Positions 1-6,621 are shown, counted from the stretch's first letter. The stretch: 6,621 bases of DNA from an uncultured Caulobacter sp. (GCA_937991555.1 CALKHU010000234.1:1-6621), one strand, 5' to 3'. The notes: a model not told the origin generated them from the letters alone. Numbers and translations: made by a program.

Positions 1-1373
<1,373 letters not shown>

Positions 1374-1402
1374 GGTCGGCGCGGCTCGATTTTATGCTTA
1401 AC

Positions 1403-1407
1403 GATTC
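1403..1407. promoter_or_regulatory. GANTC site in divergent intergenic region
   Basis: GATTC, the CcrM methylation target in alphaproteobacteria, 30 bp from the aminopeptidase start and 52 bp from the TPR start. Its hemimethylation state could couple transcription to replication; this is inference from position only. Confidence 0.35.
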
Positions 1408-1421
1408 CTTGAGGCCGCTCG

Positions 1422-1445
1422 CGCAGGGTGGCGGCGCACCCTGCG
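1422..1445. repeat. Perfect 9-bp inverted repeat before the TPR gene
   Basis: CGCAGGGTG (1422-1430) and CACCCTGCG (1437-1445) are perfect reverse complements separated by six bases. The right arm abuts the GAAAGG ribosome binding site of the gene starting at 1459. As RNA it would form a stable GC-rich stem in the 5' leader; as DNA it could be an operator. There is no T-tract, so it does not look like an intrinsic terminator. Confidence 0.55.
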
Positions 1446-1458
1446 AAAGGCCTGTTCC

Positions 1459-2283
1459 ATGTGTCGCACGCCGGCTCTCGCCGCAACAGCCCTGGCCCTC
1501 CTGGCCGCGCCGGTCATGGCCGCCGAGCCCGCCAAGCCGCAGGCGGCCGCCGGCGTGTCCGCGCCCGCGACCGCCGCACCGCTCCGCGCCAAGGCCGCCG
1601 CGCCGCAGCGCGCCGAGGCCCGTCGCATGGACCCGCTGGCCCGCGCCGCCTTCTGGGGTCGCGAACTGGAGATCGACGCCCGCGACACCGAGGCCGCCGT
1701 CGGCCTCGCCCAGGCGCTACGGGCGCTCGGCCGCAATGACGAGGCCGCCGACGTCGCGGGCCGCGGTCTGGTGATCGCGCCGGACAACTACGACCTGCTG
1801 ATGGAGTCCGCCCGCGCCGCGGTGGCGAGGGGACAGGGCTTCTACGCGGTCGAGCCGGCGAAGAAGGCCCAGGCCCTGGCGCCGCGCGACTGGCGCCCCC
1901 TGGCGCTGCTGGCGGTGGCGATGGAACAGACCGGCCGCGACTCCGAGGCGCTGGGCTACCACCAGCAGGCGCTGGCCCTGGCCCCGGGCGAGCCGGGCGC
2001 GATCTCGAACCTGGCGATGTACCACGCCACCCACGGCGACCTGCCGAAGGCCGAGCAGATGCTGCGTCAGGCCGCCGCCTCGCCGCGGGCCGACGCCCGC
2101 GTGCGCCAGAACCTCACCCTCGTGCTGGGTCTCCAGGGCCGTATGGCCGAGGCCGAGGCGCTCGCCCGCCAGGACCTGCCGCCCGACCAGGTGGCCAACA
2201 ACCTCGCCTGGCTCAAGGCCGCCACCGAACGGGCGCCGACCGGGCAGGGGCGTTCCTGGGAAGCGGTGACCGGCGGACGGTGA
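1459..2283 (+). CDS. Exported tetratricopeptide-repeat protein, TadD-like
   Basis: A 274-residue protein, probably periplasmic, that likely acts as a protein-interaction scaffold. Residues 1-21 form a Sec-type signal peptide: a short basic start, a hydrophobic Ala/Leu core, and a probable cleavage at VMA|AE after residue 21. Residues 22-55 are a low-complexity Ala/Pro/Lys/Arg linker. From about 77 to 240 there are four to five TPR-like helical pairs (about 77-108, 111-142, 145-176, 179-210, 213-240), with typical spacing and small/large residue pattern (for example AQALRALGRNDEA, AVAMEQTGRDSEALGYHQQA). The tail 'QNLTLVLGLQGR..EAEALARQDLPPDQVANNLAWLK' pattern recalls alphaproteobacterial TadD, a Flp pilus assembly protein, from memory of that family. 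TadD proteins are often lipoproteins; the Cys here is at position 2 and there is no lipobox. No other tad gene is visible, so a pilus role is speculative. The start is supported by GAAAGG eight bases upstream. Confidence 0.85.
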   Translation: MCRTPALAATALALLAAPVMAAEPAKPQAAAGVSAPATAAPLRAKAAAPQRAEARRMDPLARAAFWGRELEIDARDTEAAVGLAQALRALGRNDEAADVAGRGLVIAPDNYDLLMESARAAVARGQGFYAVEPAKKAQALAPRDWRPLALLAVAMEQTGRDSEALGYHQQALALAPGEPGAISNLAMYHATHGDLPKAEQMLRQAAASPRADARVRQNLTLVLGLQGRMAEAEALARQDLPPDQVANNLAWLKAATERAPTGQGRSWEAVTGGR

Positions 2284-2293
2284 CGCCCCTGCA

Positions 2294-2298
2294 GATTC
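2294..2298. promoter_or_regulatory. GANTC site at head of purA upstream region
   Basis: GATTC lies 11 bases after the TPR stop codon and about 45 bases upstream of the candidate purA -35. It is another CcrM-type target in non-coding DNA; any effect on purA is inferred. Confidence 0.3.
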
Positions 2299-2380
2299 CG
2301 TTACGGTCCGAACACGTCGGGCCATGGCGAACGGACAGGCTGGACGCCCGACCTTCACCCCGCTATACGCCGCCCCGGCT

Positions 2381-2392
2381 GCGCTTCGGCGC
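2381..2392 (+). other. Small GCGC-TTCG-GCGC hairpin in purA leader
   Basis: GCGC (2381-2384), TTCG and GCGC (2389-2392) would fold in RNA as a four-to-five-pair stem closed by the unusually stable C(UUCG)G tetraloop. It sits just downstream of the candidate purA transcription start. Function unknown. Confidence 0.35.
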
Positions 2393-2410
2393 GCCGACAA
2401 TCGATCCCAT

Positions 2411-2448
2411 GTCCGCGCGTCGAGGGCCTGTCGAAGGGCGCGACGGAC
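2411..2448 (+). other. Predicted stem-loop upstream of purA ribosome binding site
   Basis: GTCCGCGCG (2411-2419) can pair with CGCG (2439-2442) plus CGGAC (2444-2448), leaving A2443 bulged. Inside it, TCGA at 2420-2423 can pair with TCGA at 2431-2434. The element ends 13 bases before the GGGAGG ribosome binding site. No T-tract follows, so it is not a typical terminator. It could affect leader stability or translation, or be chance in GC-rich DNA. Confidence 0.3.
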
Positions 2449-2476
2449 GTTTCCGGCAGGCGGGAGGATCGTATCC

Positions 2477-3763
2477 ATGGCCAACGTCACCGTAGTCGGC
2501 GCCCAGTGGGGCGACGAAGGCAAGGGCAAGATCGTCGACTGGCTGAGCAACCGCGCCGACGTCGTCGTGCGGTTCCAGGGCGGCCACAACGCCGGCCACA
2601 CCCTCGTCGTCGACGGCAAGGTCTACAAGCTCGCCCTGCTCCCGTCCGGCGTGGTCCAGGGCAAGCTCTCGGTGATCGGCAACGGGGTGGTGGTCGATCC
2701 CTGGCACCTGCTCGGCGAGATCGAGGCCATCGCCGCCCAGGGCGTGACGATCACCCCCGACCTGCTGGTGCTGGCCGACAACGCCTGCCTCATTCTCCCG
2801 GTCCACAAGGACCTCGACCAGGCGCGCGAGGCCGCCTCGACCCAGAAGATCGGCACGACCGGACGCGGCATCGGCCCGGCCTACGAGGACAAGGTCGGCC
2901 GCCGGGCCATCCGTGTCGCCGACCTCGCCGACCCCGAGGCCCTGGAGGCCAAGATCGACCGCCTGCTGTCGCACCACGCCGCCCTCCGCAAGGGGCTGGG
3001 GCTGCCGGAGGCGGACGCCGGCGAACTGCTGCGCCAGCTGCTTGACCTGGCGCCCAGGCTGCTGCCCTACGCCCGGCCGGCGTGGCGGCTGCTCGACCAG
3101 GCCTACAAGGCCGGCAAGCGGATCCTGTTCGAGGGCGCGCAGGGCGCGCTGCTTGACGTCGACCACGGCACCTATCCGTTCGTGACCTCGTCCAACACCG
3201 TGGCCGGACAGGCGGCAGCGGGATCGGGGATGGGTCCGCGCGGACCGGGCTACGTGCTGGGCATCGTCAAGGCCTACACCACCCGCGTCGGCGGCGGTCC
3301 GTTCGCGGCCGAACTGGATGACGAGGTCGGCCGGCACCTGGCGACCGTCGGCCGCGAGGTCGGCACCAACACCGGTCGGGGCCGTCGCTGCGGCTGGTTC
3401 GACGCGGTGCTGGTCCGCCAGTCGGTGGCCATCAACGGCATCGCCGGCATCGCCCTGACCAAGCTGGACGTGCTGGACGGGCTGAAGACCCTGAAAATCT
3501 GCGTCGGCTACGACATCAACGGCAAGGCCTATGACTACCTGCCGGCCGGCATGCGGGACCAGGCGGCGGCGAAGCCGATCTACGAGGAGATGCCGGGCTG
3601 GGACGAAAGCACCGCCGGCGCGCGCTCGTTCCGGGACCTGAACGCCAACGCCATCAAGTATGTGCGCCGCATCGAGGAGCTGATCGGCGCGCCGGTGGCG
3701 TTGCTGTCGACCAGCCCCGAGCGCGACGACACCATCCTCATGTGGGACCCATTTCAGGGCTAA
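2477..3763 (+). CDS. purA: Adenylosuccinate synthetase
   Basis: Catalyses GTP-dependent condensation of IMP with aspartate to adenylosuccinate, the first committed step from IMP to AMP, in the cytoplasm. The 428-residue product matches the usual bacterial length. The P-loop-like GDEGKGK at 12-18 carries the catalytic base D13 and K16. GGHNAGHT at 35-42 supplies catalytic H41. IGTTGRGIGPAY at 125-136 is the IMP-binding segment. TNTGRGRRCGWFD at 297-309 is the aspartate/IMP loop. TKLDVLDG at 328-335 is the guanine-recognition motif, and STSPERDDTI lies near the C-terminus. The ATG at 2477 is chosen because GGGAGG lies nine bases upstream and the protein begins directly with the conserved strand MANVTVVGAQWGDEG. 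The frame is open back to an ATG at 2324, but that extension has no family similarity that I recognise. All key residues are present and nothing appears truncated. Confidence 0.98.
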   Translation: MANVTVVGAQWGDEGKGKIVDWLSNRADVVVRFQGGHNAGHTLVVDGKVYKLALLPSGVVQGKLSVIGNGVVVDPWHLLGEIEAIAAQGVTITPDLLVLADNACLILPVHKDLDQAREAASTQKIGTTGRGIGPAYEDKVGRRAIRVADLADPEALEAKIDRLLSHHAALRKGLGLPEADAGELLRQLLDLAPRLLPYARPAWRLLDQAYKAGKRILFEGAQGALLDVDHGTYPFVTSSNTVAGQAAAGSGMGPRGPGYVLGIVKAYTTRVGGGPFAAELDDEVGRHLATVGREVGTNTGRGRRCGWFDAVLVRQSVAINGIAGIALTKLDVLDGLKTLKICVGYDINGKAYDYLPAGMRDQAAAKPIYEEMPGWDESTAGARSFRDLNANAIKYVRRIEELIGAPVALLSTSPERDDTILMWDPFQG

Positions 3764-3781
3764 TCGGCTGGCCGAACCCTG
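3755..3781 (+). terminator. Weak hairpin overlapping purA stop
   Basis: CAGGG (3755-3759) and CCCTG (3777-3781) flank an inner TCGG (3764-3767)/CCGA (3772-3775) stem, so the end of purA could fold into an interrupted hairpin. No run of T follows, so it would be at best a weak or attenuating terminator. Purposeful read-through into the next gene is equally possible. Confidence 0.25.
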
Positions 3782-3801
3782 TTGCGGGTTAGTAATCGCT
3801 T

Positions 3802-4989
3802 ATGACATGCCGCCGCAGATTGTCGCCCTCGGGCGAGAATCGCGGAGGGGTTGTGCACGCAACGCGCAGAAGAAGGCTGGCGACGTCGGATCGGGCGTCG
3901 CGCAGCCTCAAGGCGCTGAACCGGACGGCGTCGACCAGCCGCGTGCTCAATCTGCTGAGCGTGGCTGAGGCGAATGGCGCGCGCCCGGAATGGAACGAGC
4001 TTCCGCTCTTCAAGAGCCGCGCCCTGAACACCTCGATCATCCTGAAGCACCGCCTGAGGGCCGACGAGACCTACCTGTTCGACGACTACCGGACCACGGC
4101 GACCAAGATCATCATTCCCTTCGAGCGGCGCGACCTGGGGCTCGGGGGACAGTCGTTCTTCGTCGGCCAGCGCGGCTGGCTGGACCTGATGTACGAGGCC
4201 TGCGCGGACGCTCGATCGCCGGAGTTCGACATCGGCGTCCTTCGCCTGATGGATCGCCTGCCGTCGCTTGACCCGTTCCTGTTGCGCGAGCATCTGAGAC
4301 GGCACGGACACTTCGTCGCGTCCTGCTACTTCGCCATCTCTCCGGCGGACCTCGACGCGATGCAGACCTATGTCGCGGCGCAGATCGAGGCGTTGATCCG
4401 CCTCGCCTACAAGAGCGCCACGAACAAGTCGGCGAACTACACGGTCCGGCTTGTCCAGGCCCTGCTTTCGACAGAGGTCGACGAGCGGCTGGAGCCTCTG
4501 CGGGACACGCTGATGCTCGAGGGCGACGACTTCCGCGAGGGCGTCTTCAGCTGGAAGGGCTTCCTCTACTACAAGTGGATGCTGACGAGCCTCCAGCCCC
4601 AGCTCAGCGCCGTCGCCTCGGAAATCGGCGACCTCATGGTCTCCGGGCCCCGGGAACCGGACGTGGCGAACTACATCGACGGGGCCCGCCGCCGCCTCAA
4701 GTCCGCGATCGCCCTGTGCCGGACGGACCTCGACCGGACGCTCAAGGTCTACGATACGGCCTTCGCGGGGCTCACCCGGAAGGACAACCCGCTCGCGTTC
4801 CGCCGCTTCCTGATCGAGGCGCCGGAAATGTTCCTGACCCTCGGGGAGCGCGTGGGCGCCGCGTCGCACGTGGCGTCCTTCTGGCGGTACCGCTTTCCGC
4901 AGGGCCGCTTCCCGTCGGCCCCGGCCGACGAGGTCGTCGACATCTTCCAGGATTTCGAAGCCAGTCTCGGAGAGACGCTCGCGATCTGA
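3802..4989 (+). CDS. Hypothetical protein, mostly helical, cytoplasmic
   Basis: I do not recognise this 395-residue protein. It has no signal peptide, no obvious membrane segment and no classical nucleotide-binding or metal motif. Residues 1-50 are strongly basic and Ser/Thr-rich (RRRR at 22-25) and may be disordered. Residues about 60-130 look alpha/beta (RPEWNELPLFKSR; TTATKIIIPFERR). Residues about 155-390 appear mainly helical, with aromatic-rich stretches WKGFLYYKWM (251-260) and FWRYRFPQGRF (360-370). Codon use matches its neighbours, with no sign of recent transfer. It starts 38 bp after purA and ends 61 bp before the response regulator, so co-transcription is possible. Start uncertain: the ATG at 3802 lacks a Shine-Dalgarno and would suit a leaderless transcript. 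The GTG at 3853 follows GGAGGGG (3844-3850) but is very close to it, and would give 378 residues. It is probably a real gene because it fills the purA-regulator interval with coding-like third positions. Confidence 0.75.
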   Translation: MTCRRRLSPSGENRGGVVHATRRRRLATSDRASRSLKALNRTASTSRVLNLLSVAEANGARPEWNELPLFKSRALNTSIILKHRLRADETYLFDDYRTTATKIIIPFERRDLGLGGQSFFVGQRGWLDLMYEACADARSPEFDIGVLRLMDRLPSLDPFLLREHLRRHGHFVASCYFAISPADLDAMQTYVAAQIEALIRLAYKSATNKSANYTVRLVQALLSTEVDERLEPLRDTLMLEGDDFREGVFSWKGFLYYKWMLTSLQPQLSAVASEIGDLMVSGPREPDVANYIDGARRRLKSAIALCRTDLDRTLKVYDTAFAGLTRKDNPLAFRRFLIEAPEMFLTLGERVGAASHVASFWRYRFPQGRFPSAPADEVVDIFQDFEASLGETLAI

Positions 4990-5043
4990 CCGGAGATGCC
5001 TCCTTAACCTTGACCGGGCAGAATCCGCCCGAAACTGACCGGA
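4986..5043 (+). repeat. Three direct repeats YTGACCGGR at 24-25 bp spacing
   Basis: CTGACCGGA (4986-4994), TTGACCGGG (5010-5018) and CTGACCGGA (5035-5043) lie on the same strand with start-to-start distances of 24 and 25 bases. The first overlaps the stop codon of the upstream gene; the last ends seven bases before the GTG start of the response regulator. The layout suggests a regulator binding array, but the middle copy also contains TTGACC, which could be a -35 element. The 7-mer TGACCGG occurs a few more times elsewhere in the window, so part of this may be chance. Confidence 0.4.
5015..5031. promoter_or_regulatory. GANTC site inside a small inverted repeat before response regulator
   Basis: CGGGC (5015-5019) and GCCCG (5027-5031) flank a seven-base loop containing GAATC (5021-5025), the target sequence of the alphaproteobacterial cell-cycle methylase CcrM. 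The site lies 26 bases upstream of the GTG start. Its regulatory role is inferred from its position. Confidence 0.35.
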
Positions 5044-5050
5044 CTTTCCA

Positions 5051-5851
5051 GTGCTCGACGAAGCCAAACTCTTCAGCAGGCTGACGCCACACCTCGAGCG
5101 GGTCCTCATTGTCGACCCGACGCCCGTCGGGGTGAAGCTGCTGTCGGAACTGCTGCGCACGATAACCGGGAGCGCCACGCAGATCTGGACGGCGCCGACG
5201 GACGGCAAGGCCATGCAGCTGGCGCAGATGATCGATCCGCAGCTGATCTTCGTCGAACATTCCGCGCCCGGGCTCGACGGCATGCGGCTGACCAAGATGC
5301 TCCGCAGGAGCGACTTCAGATGTCGCCAGGCGCCGATCATCATGGTCACCGGCGAGGCGACCGCCCAGGCGATCCTGGGCGCCCGCGACGCCGGCGTGCA
5401 CGAATTCCTGCGCAAGCCCTACACGATGAAGGACCTGCTGCGCCGCCTCGAAGCGGTGTCGCTGAAGCCCCGCGACTGGGTCGAGGCGGTGCACTACGTC
5501 GGACCGGACCGCCGGCGCTTCAACTCGGCGGAGTACACCGGGCCGAAGAAGCGCAAGTCGGACAACAGCATCCCCGTCGAACAGCAACGCATCCTGCAGG
5601 CGCTGAAGATCGTCCGCGCGGCGACCGGCTCGCTGAAGTCCGACTGGGCGCAGGCGCGGCGGGCCCTGCTGGTCCAGGCGGCGGAGCTGCAGAAGGTCGG
5701 TCAGCAGGTCGGCAACGCCGGTCTCGCCGCGGCGGCGGTCGCCATGGCCGGCCAGCTCCCCGCCGAGGGCCATCCCGACTGGCGCGCGCTGGAGGCGGCG
5801 ATCGTGCAGGTCCTGACCTATCTGCCCAGGGAGGCCCCGAAGGCCGCCTGA
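5051..5851 (+). CDS. Atypical response regulator (receiver domain, Glu at phospho-site)
   Basis: A 266-residue protein with an N-terminal CheY-like receiver (about 17-138) and no recognisable DNA-binding or enzymatic output domain. VLIVDP at 18-23 is strand 1, LIFVEHSAPGLDG at 65-77 is strand 3 and its loop, IIMVTGEAT at 96-104 gives the switch Thr T100, and ARDAGVHEFLRKPYT at 111-125 gives the conserved K122. The residue aligned with the phospho-accepting Asp is E69 (codon 5255-5257), and the second acidic residue of the usual DD pair is P23. Phosphorylation is therefore unlikely, and E69 may mimic the active state. HYVGPDRRRF at 148-157 is a tail motif common in alphaproteobacterial receiver proteins, followed by a basic linker (KKRK at 166-169) and a helical C-terminal region (about 176-259) that I cannot assign. 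The GTG start lacks a strong Shine-Dalgarno. The role is probably signalling by protein contact; the partner is unknown. Confidence 0.88.
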   Translation: MLDEAKLFSRLTPHLERVLIVDPTPVGVKLLSELLRTITGSATQIWTAPTDGKAMQLAQMIDPQLIFVEHSAPGLDGMRLTKMLRRSDFRCRQAPIIMVTGEATAQAILGARDAGVHEFLRKPYTMKDLLRRLEAVSLKPRDWVEAVHYVGPDRRRFNSAEYTGPKKRKSDNSIPVEQQRILQALKIVRAATGSLKSDWAQARRALLVQAAELQKVGQQVGNAGLAAAAVAMAGQLPAEGHPDWRALEAAIVQVLTYLPREAPKAA

Positions 5852-5864
5852 TCCGGCCGGGGGC

Positions 5865-5898
5865 AAGAAAAAGGGCGCGGCCGCAAGGACCGCGCCCC
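5865..5898 (-). terminator. Intrinsic terminator of rpoH
   Basis: GGGCGCGG (5873-5880) pairs perfectly with CCGCGCCC (5890-5897). The inner CC-GCAA-GG can extend the stem to ten pairs with a GNRA-type loop and one bulged base. Read on the minus strand the stem is followed by TTTTTCTT (5872-5865), a classic tail, so it stops rpoH transcription. On the plus strand the hairpin is followed by mixed sequence, with no T-tract, so it should work less well for the converging response-regulator transcript. Confidence 0.8.
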
Positions 5899-5923
5899 AG
5901 TGCAGGCTGGCGAAAATCCGGAC

Positions 5924-6621
5924 TCAGGCCTCGACGAGGTTCCGCTCGAGGGCGGCGGCGCGCATCGTCTTCTGAAGCTTCTCGAAGGCGCGCACCTCGA
6001 TCTGGCGGACCCGCTCGCGGCTGACGCCATACTCGGCGGCCAGCTCCTCGAGGGTGGTCGGATCGTCTTTCAGGCGGCGTTCGGTCAGGATGTGGCGCTC
6101 GCGGTCGGTGAGCTCGGTCATGGCTTCCTGCAGCAGGTCCATGCGCAGCGAGCGCTCTTCCTCCTCGGCGACCTGGGTCTCCTGGCTGACGGCGTCGTCG
6201 TCGGCCAGCCAGTCCTGCCACTCGCTCTCGCCGTCAGCGCGCATCGGCGCGTTCAGCGAGGCGTCGCCGCCGGACAGGCGACGGTTCATCGAGATGACCT
6301 CGTCCTCCTGCACGCCGAGCTTGGTGGCGATGGTGGTGACGTGCTCAGGCAGCAGGTCGCCTTCCTCGAAGGCGCTGATCTGGCTCTTCGCCTTGCGCAG
6401 GTTGAAGAACAGCTTCTTCTGCGCGGCCGTGGTGCCCATCTTCACGAGCGACCAGCTGCGCAGGATGTATTCCTGGATCGAGGCGCGGATCCACCACATG
6501 GCGTAGGTCGCCAGGCGGAAGCCCTTCTCGGGCTCGAACTTCTTCACGGCCTGCATCAGGCCGACGTTGCCTTCGGAGATGACCTCGCCGATCGGCAGCC
6601 CGTAGCCGCGGTAACCCATCG
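5924..6621 (-). CDS. rpoH: RNA polymerase sigma-32 factor (heat shock), 5' end beyond window
   Basis: Directs RNA polymerase to heat-shock promoters for chaperones and proteases. The visible part is the C-terminal 231 residues plus a partial codon, from inside region 2 to the stop at 5926-5924; the family is about 290-300 residues, so roughly 60 are missing. Counting from the Met at 6619: GEVISEGNVGLMQAVKKFEPEKGFR-type region 2.1/2.2 (11-35), the YAMWWIRASIQEYILRSW region 2.3/2.4 (39-56) for promoter melting and -10 recognition, and QKKLFFNLR (67-75), the RpoH box that separates sigma-32 from other sigma-70 members. Region 4.2 (about 189-219) holds LEELAAEYGVSRERVRQIE, the helix-turn-helix for the -35. 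The Met at 6619 is internal, not the start, because the reading frame and family similarity continue off the edge. It converges on the response regulator. The promoter and any translational thermosensor lie outside the window. Confidence 0.96.
   Translation of the reverse strand, partial: MGYRGYGLPIGEVISEGNVGLMQAVKKFEPEKGFRLATYAMWWIRASIQEYILRSWSLVKMGTTAAQKKLFFNLRKAKSQISAFEEGDLLPEHVTTIATKLGVQEDEVISMNRRLSGGDASLNAPMRADGESEWQDWLADDDAVSQETQVAEEEERSLRMDLLQEAMTELTDRERHILTERRLKDDPTTLEELAAEYGVSRERVRQIEVRAFEKLQKTMRAAALERNLVEA

Larger units (their letters stand above)
1374..1458. promoter_or_regulatory. Divergent promoter region between aminopeptidase and TPR genes
   Basis: This 85-bp gap separates two divergent starts, so it must hold promoters for both unless one gene is read from elsewhere. 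It contains the only AT-rich patch nearby (1389-1402). On the minus strand that patch reads TAAAAT at 1394-1389, a plausible -10 for a short-leader or near-leaderless aminopeptidase transcript. A GATTC (GANTC) site lies at 1403-1407. On the plus strand GAAAGG at 1445-1450 is a reasonable ribosome binding site for the ATG at 1459. Exact promoter elements are inferred. Confidence 0.45.
2284..2476 (+). promoter_or_regulatory. purA upstream region and leader
   Basis: This is the largest gap in the window, at 193 bp. A candidate housekeeping promoter is TGGACGC (2341-2347), 14 bases, then GCTATAC (2362-2368). It resembles the Caulobacter consensus TTGACGS-N10-14-GCTANAWC with one -35 mismatch and mismatches at the end of the -10. 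Transcription would begin near 2375, leaving a leader of about 100 nt. A GATTC site lies at 2294-2298, and GGGAGG at 2462-2467 is the purA ribosome binding site. Only the ribosome binding site is strong; the promoter is a by-eye match. Confidence 0.4.

Noticed and set aside
1459..1464. Lipoprotein signal in the TPR protein based on its Cys
   Set aside because: The Cys is residue 2, before the hydrophobic core, so it cannot be a lipobox cysteine.
1394..1774. 126-codon plus-strand open frame starting in the intergenic region
   Set aside because: It overlaps the TPR gene in another frame, is Pro/Arg/Ser-rich, and lacks a ribosome binding site; the TPR frame has a signal peptide and repeats.
2324..2476. 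51-residue N-terminal extension of purA
   Set aside because: There is no ribosome binding site at 2324, PurA proteins begin at the GAQWGDEGKGK strand, and a strong GGGAGG precedes the ATG at 2477.
1717..2619. 300-codon minus-strand open frame spanning the TPR gene end and purA start
   Set aside because: It crosses two well-supported plus-strand genes and their ribosome binding site and shows no domain of its own.
3760..5415. 551-codon open frame on the minus strand
   Set aside because: It lies antisense across the hypothetical gene and the receiver domain. It has low-complexity Arg/Ala/Leu composition and no recognisable family; long antisense frames are expected at this GC content.
5873..5897. 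Bidirectional terminator between the response regulator and rpoH
   Set aside because: The T-tract is present only in the minus-strand reading; the plus-strand side after the hairpin is CAGTGCAGGC-like mixed sequence, so only the rpoH direction is supported.

Overview
The window looks like chromosomal core DNA from an alphaproteobacterium, most likely of the order Caulobacterales (Caulobacter, Phenylobacterium, Brevundimonas or a relative). The evidence is the very high GC with G/C-rich third codon positions, an alphaproteobacterial-type RpoH, a response regulator with the alphaproteobacterial 'ARDAG..EFL.KP' and 'Y.GPDRRR' signatures, and GANTC (CcrM-type methylation) sites concentrated between genes. 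The genus cannot be fixed from the sequence alone. No mobile element, CRISPR array, tRNA or rRNA was seen.

Layout. (1) 1-1373, minus strand: an M17 leucyl aminopeptidase, cut by the left edge within the last few residues. (2) 1374-1458: a divergent promoter region with an AT-rich patch, a GANTC site and a perfect 9-bp inverted repeat next to the next gene's ribosome binding site. (3) 1459-2283, plus: an exported TPR protein resembling TadD. (4) 2284-2476: a purA leader with a candidate promoter and two predicted hairpins. (5) 2477-3763, plus: purA, adenylosuccinate synthetase, complete. (6) 3802-4989, plus: an unrecognised, mostly helical cytoplasmic protein. (7) 4990-5050: a short gap with three regularly spaced YTGACCGGR repeats and a GANTC site. 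(8) 5051-5851, plus: an atypical response regulator with Glu where the phospho-accepting Asp should be. (9) 5852-5923: a hairpin plus T-tract terminator that serves rpoH. (10) 5924-6621, minus: rpoH (heat-shock sigma-32), with its N-terminus beyond the right edge.

The housekeeping genes (aminopeptidase, purA, rpoH) serve peptide turnover, AMP synthesis and the heat-shock response. They do not form one pathway. The least explained part is the pair at 3802-5851: an orphan protein of unknown function followed by a receiver protein whose key residues argue against normal phosphorylation, with a repeat array between them. This is the best candidate for something undescribed. Most of the rest is ordinary conserved chromosome.
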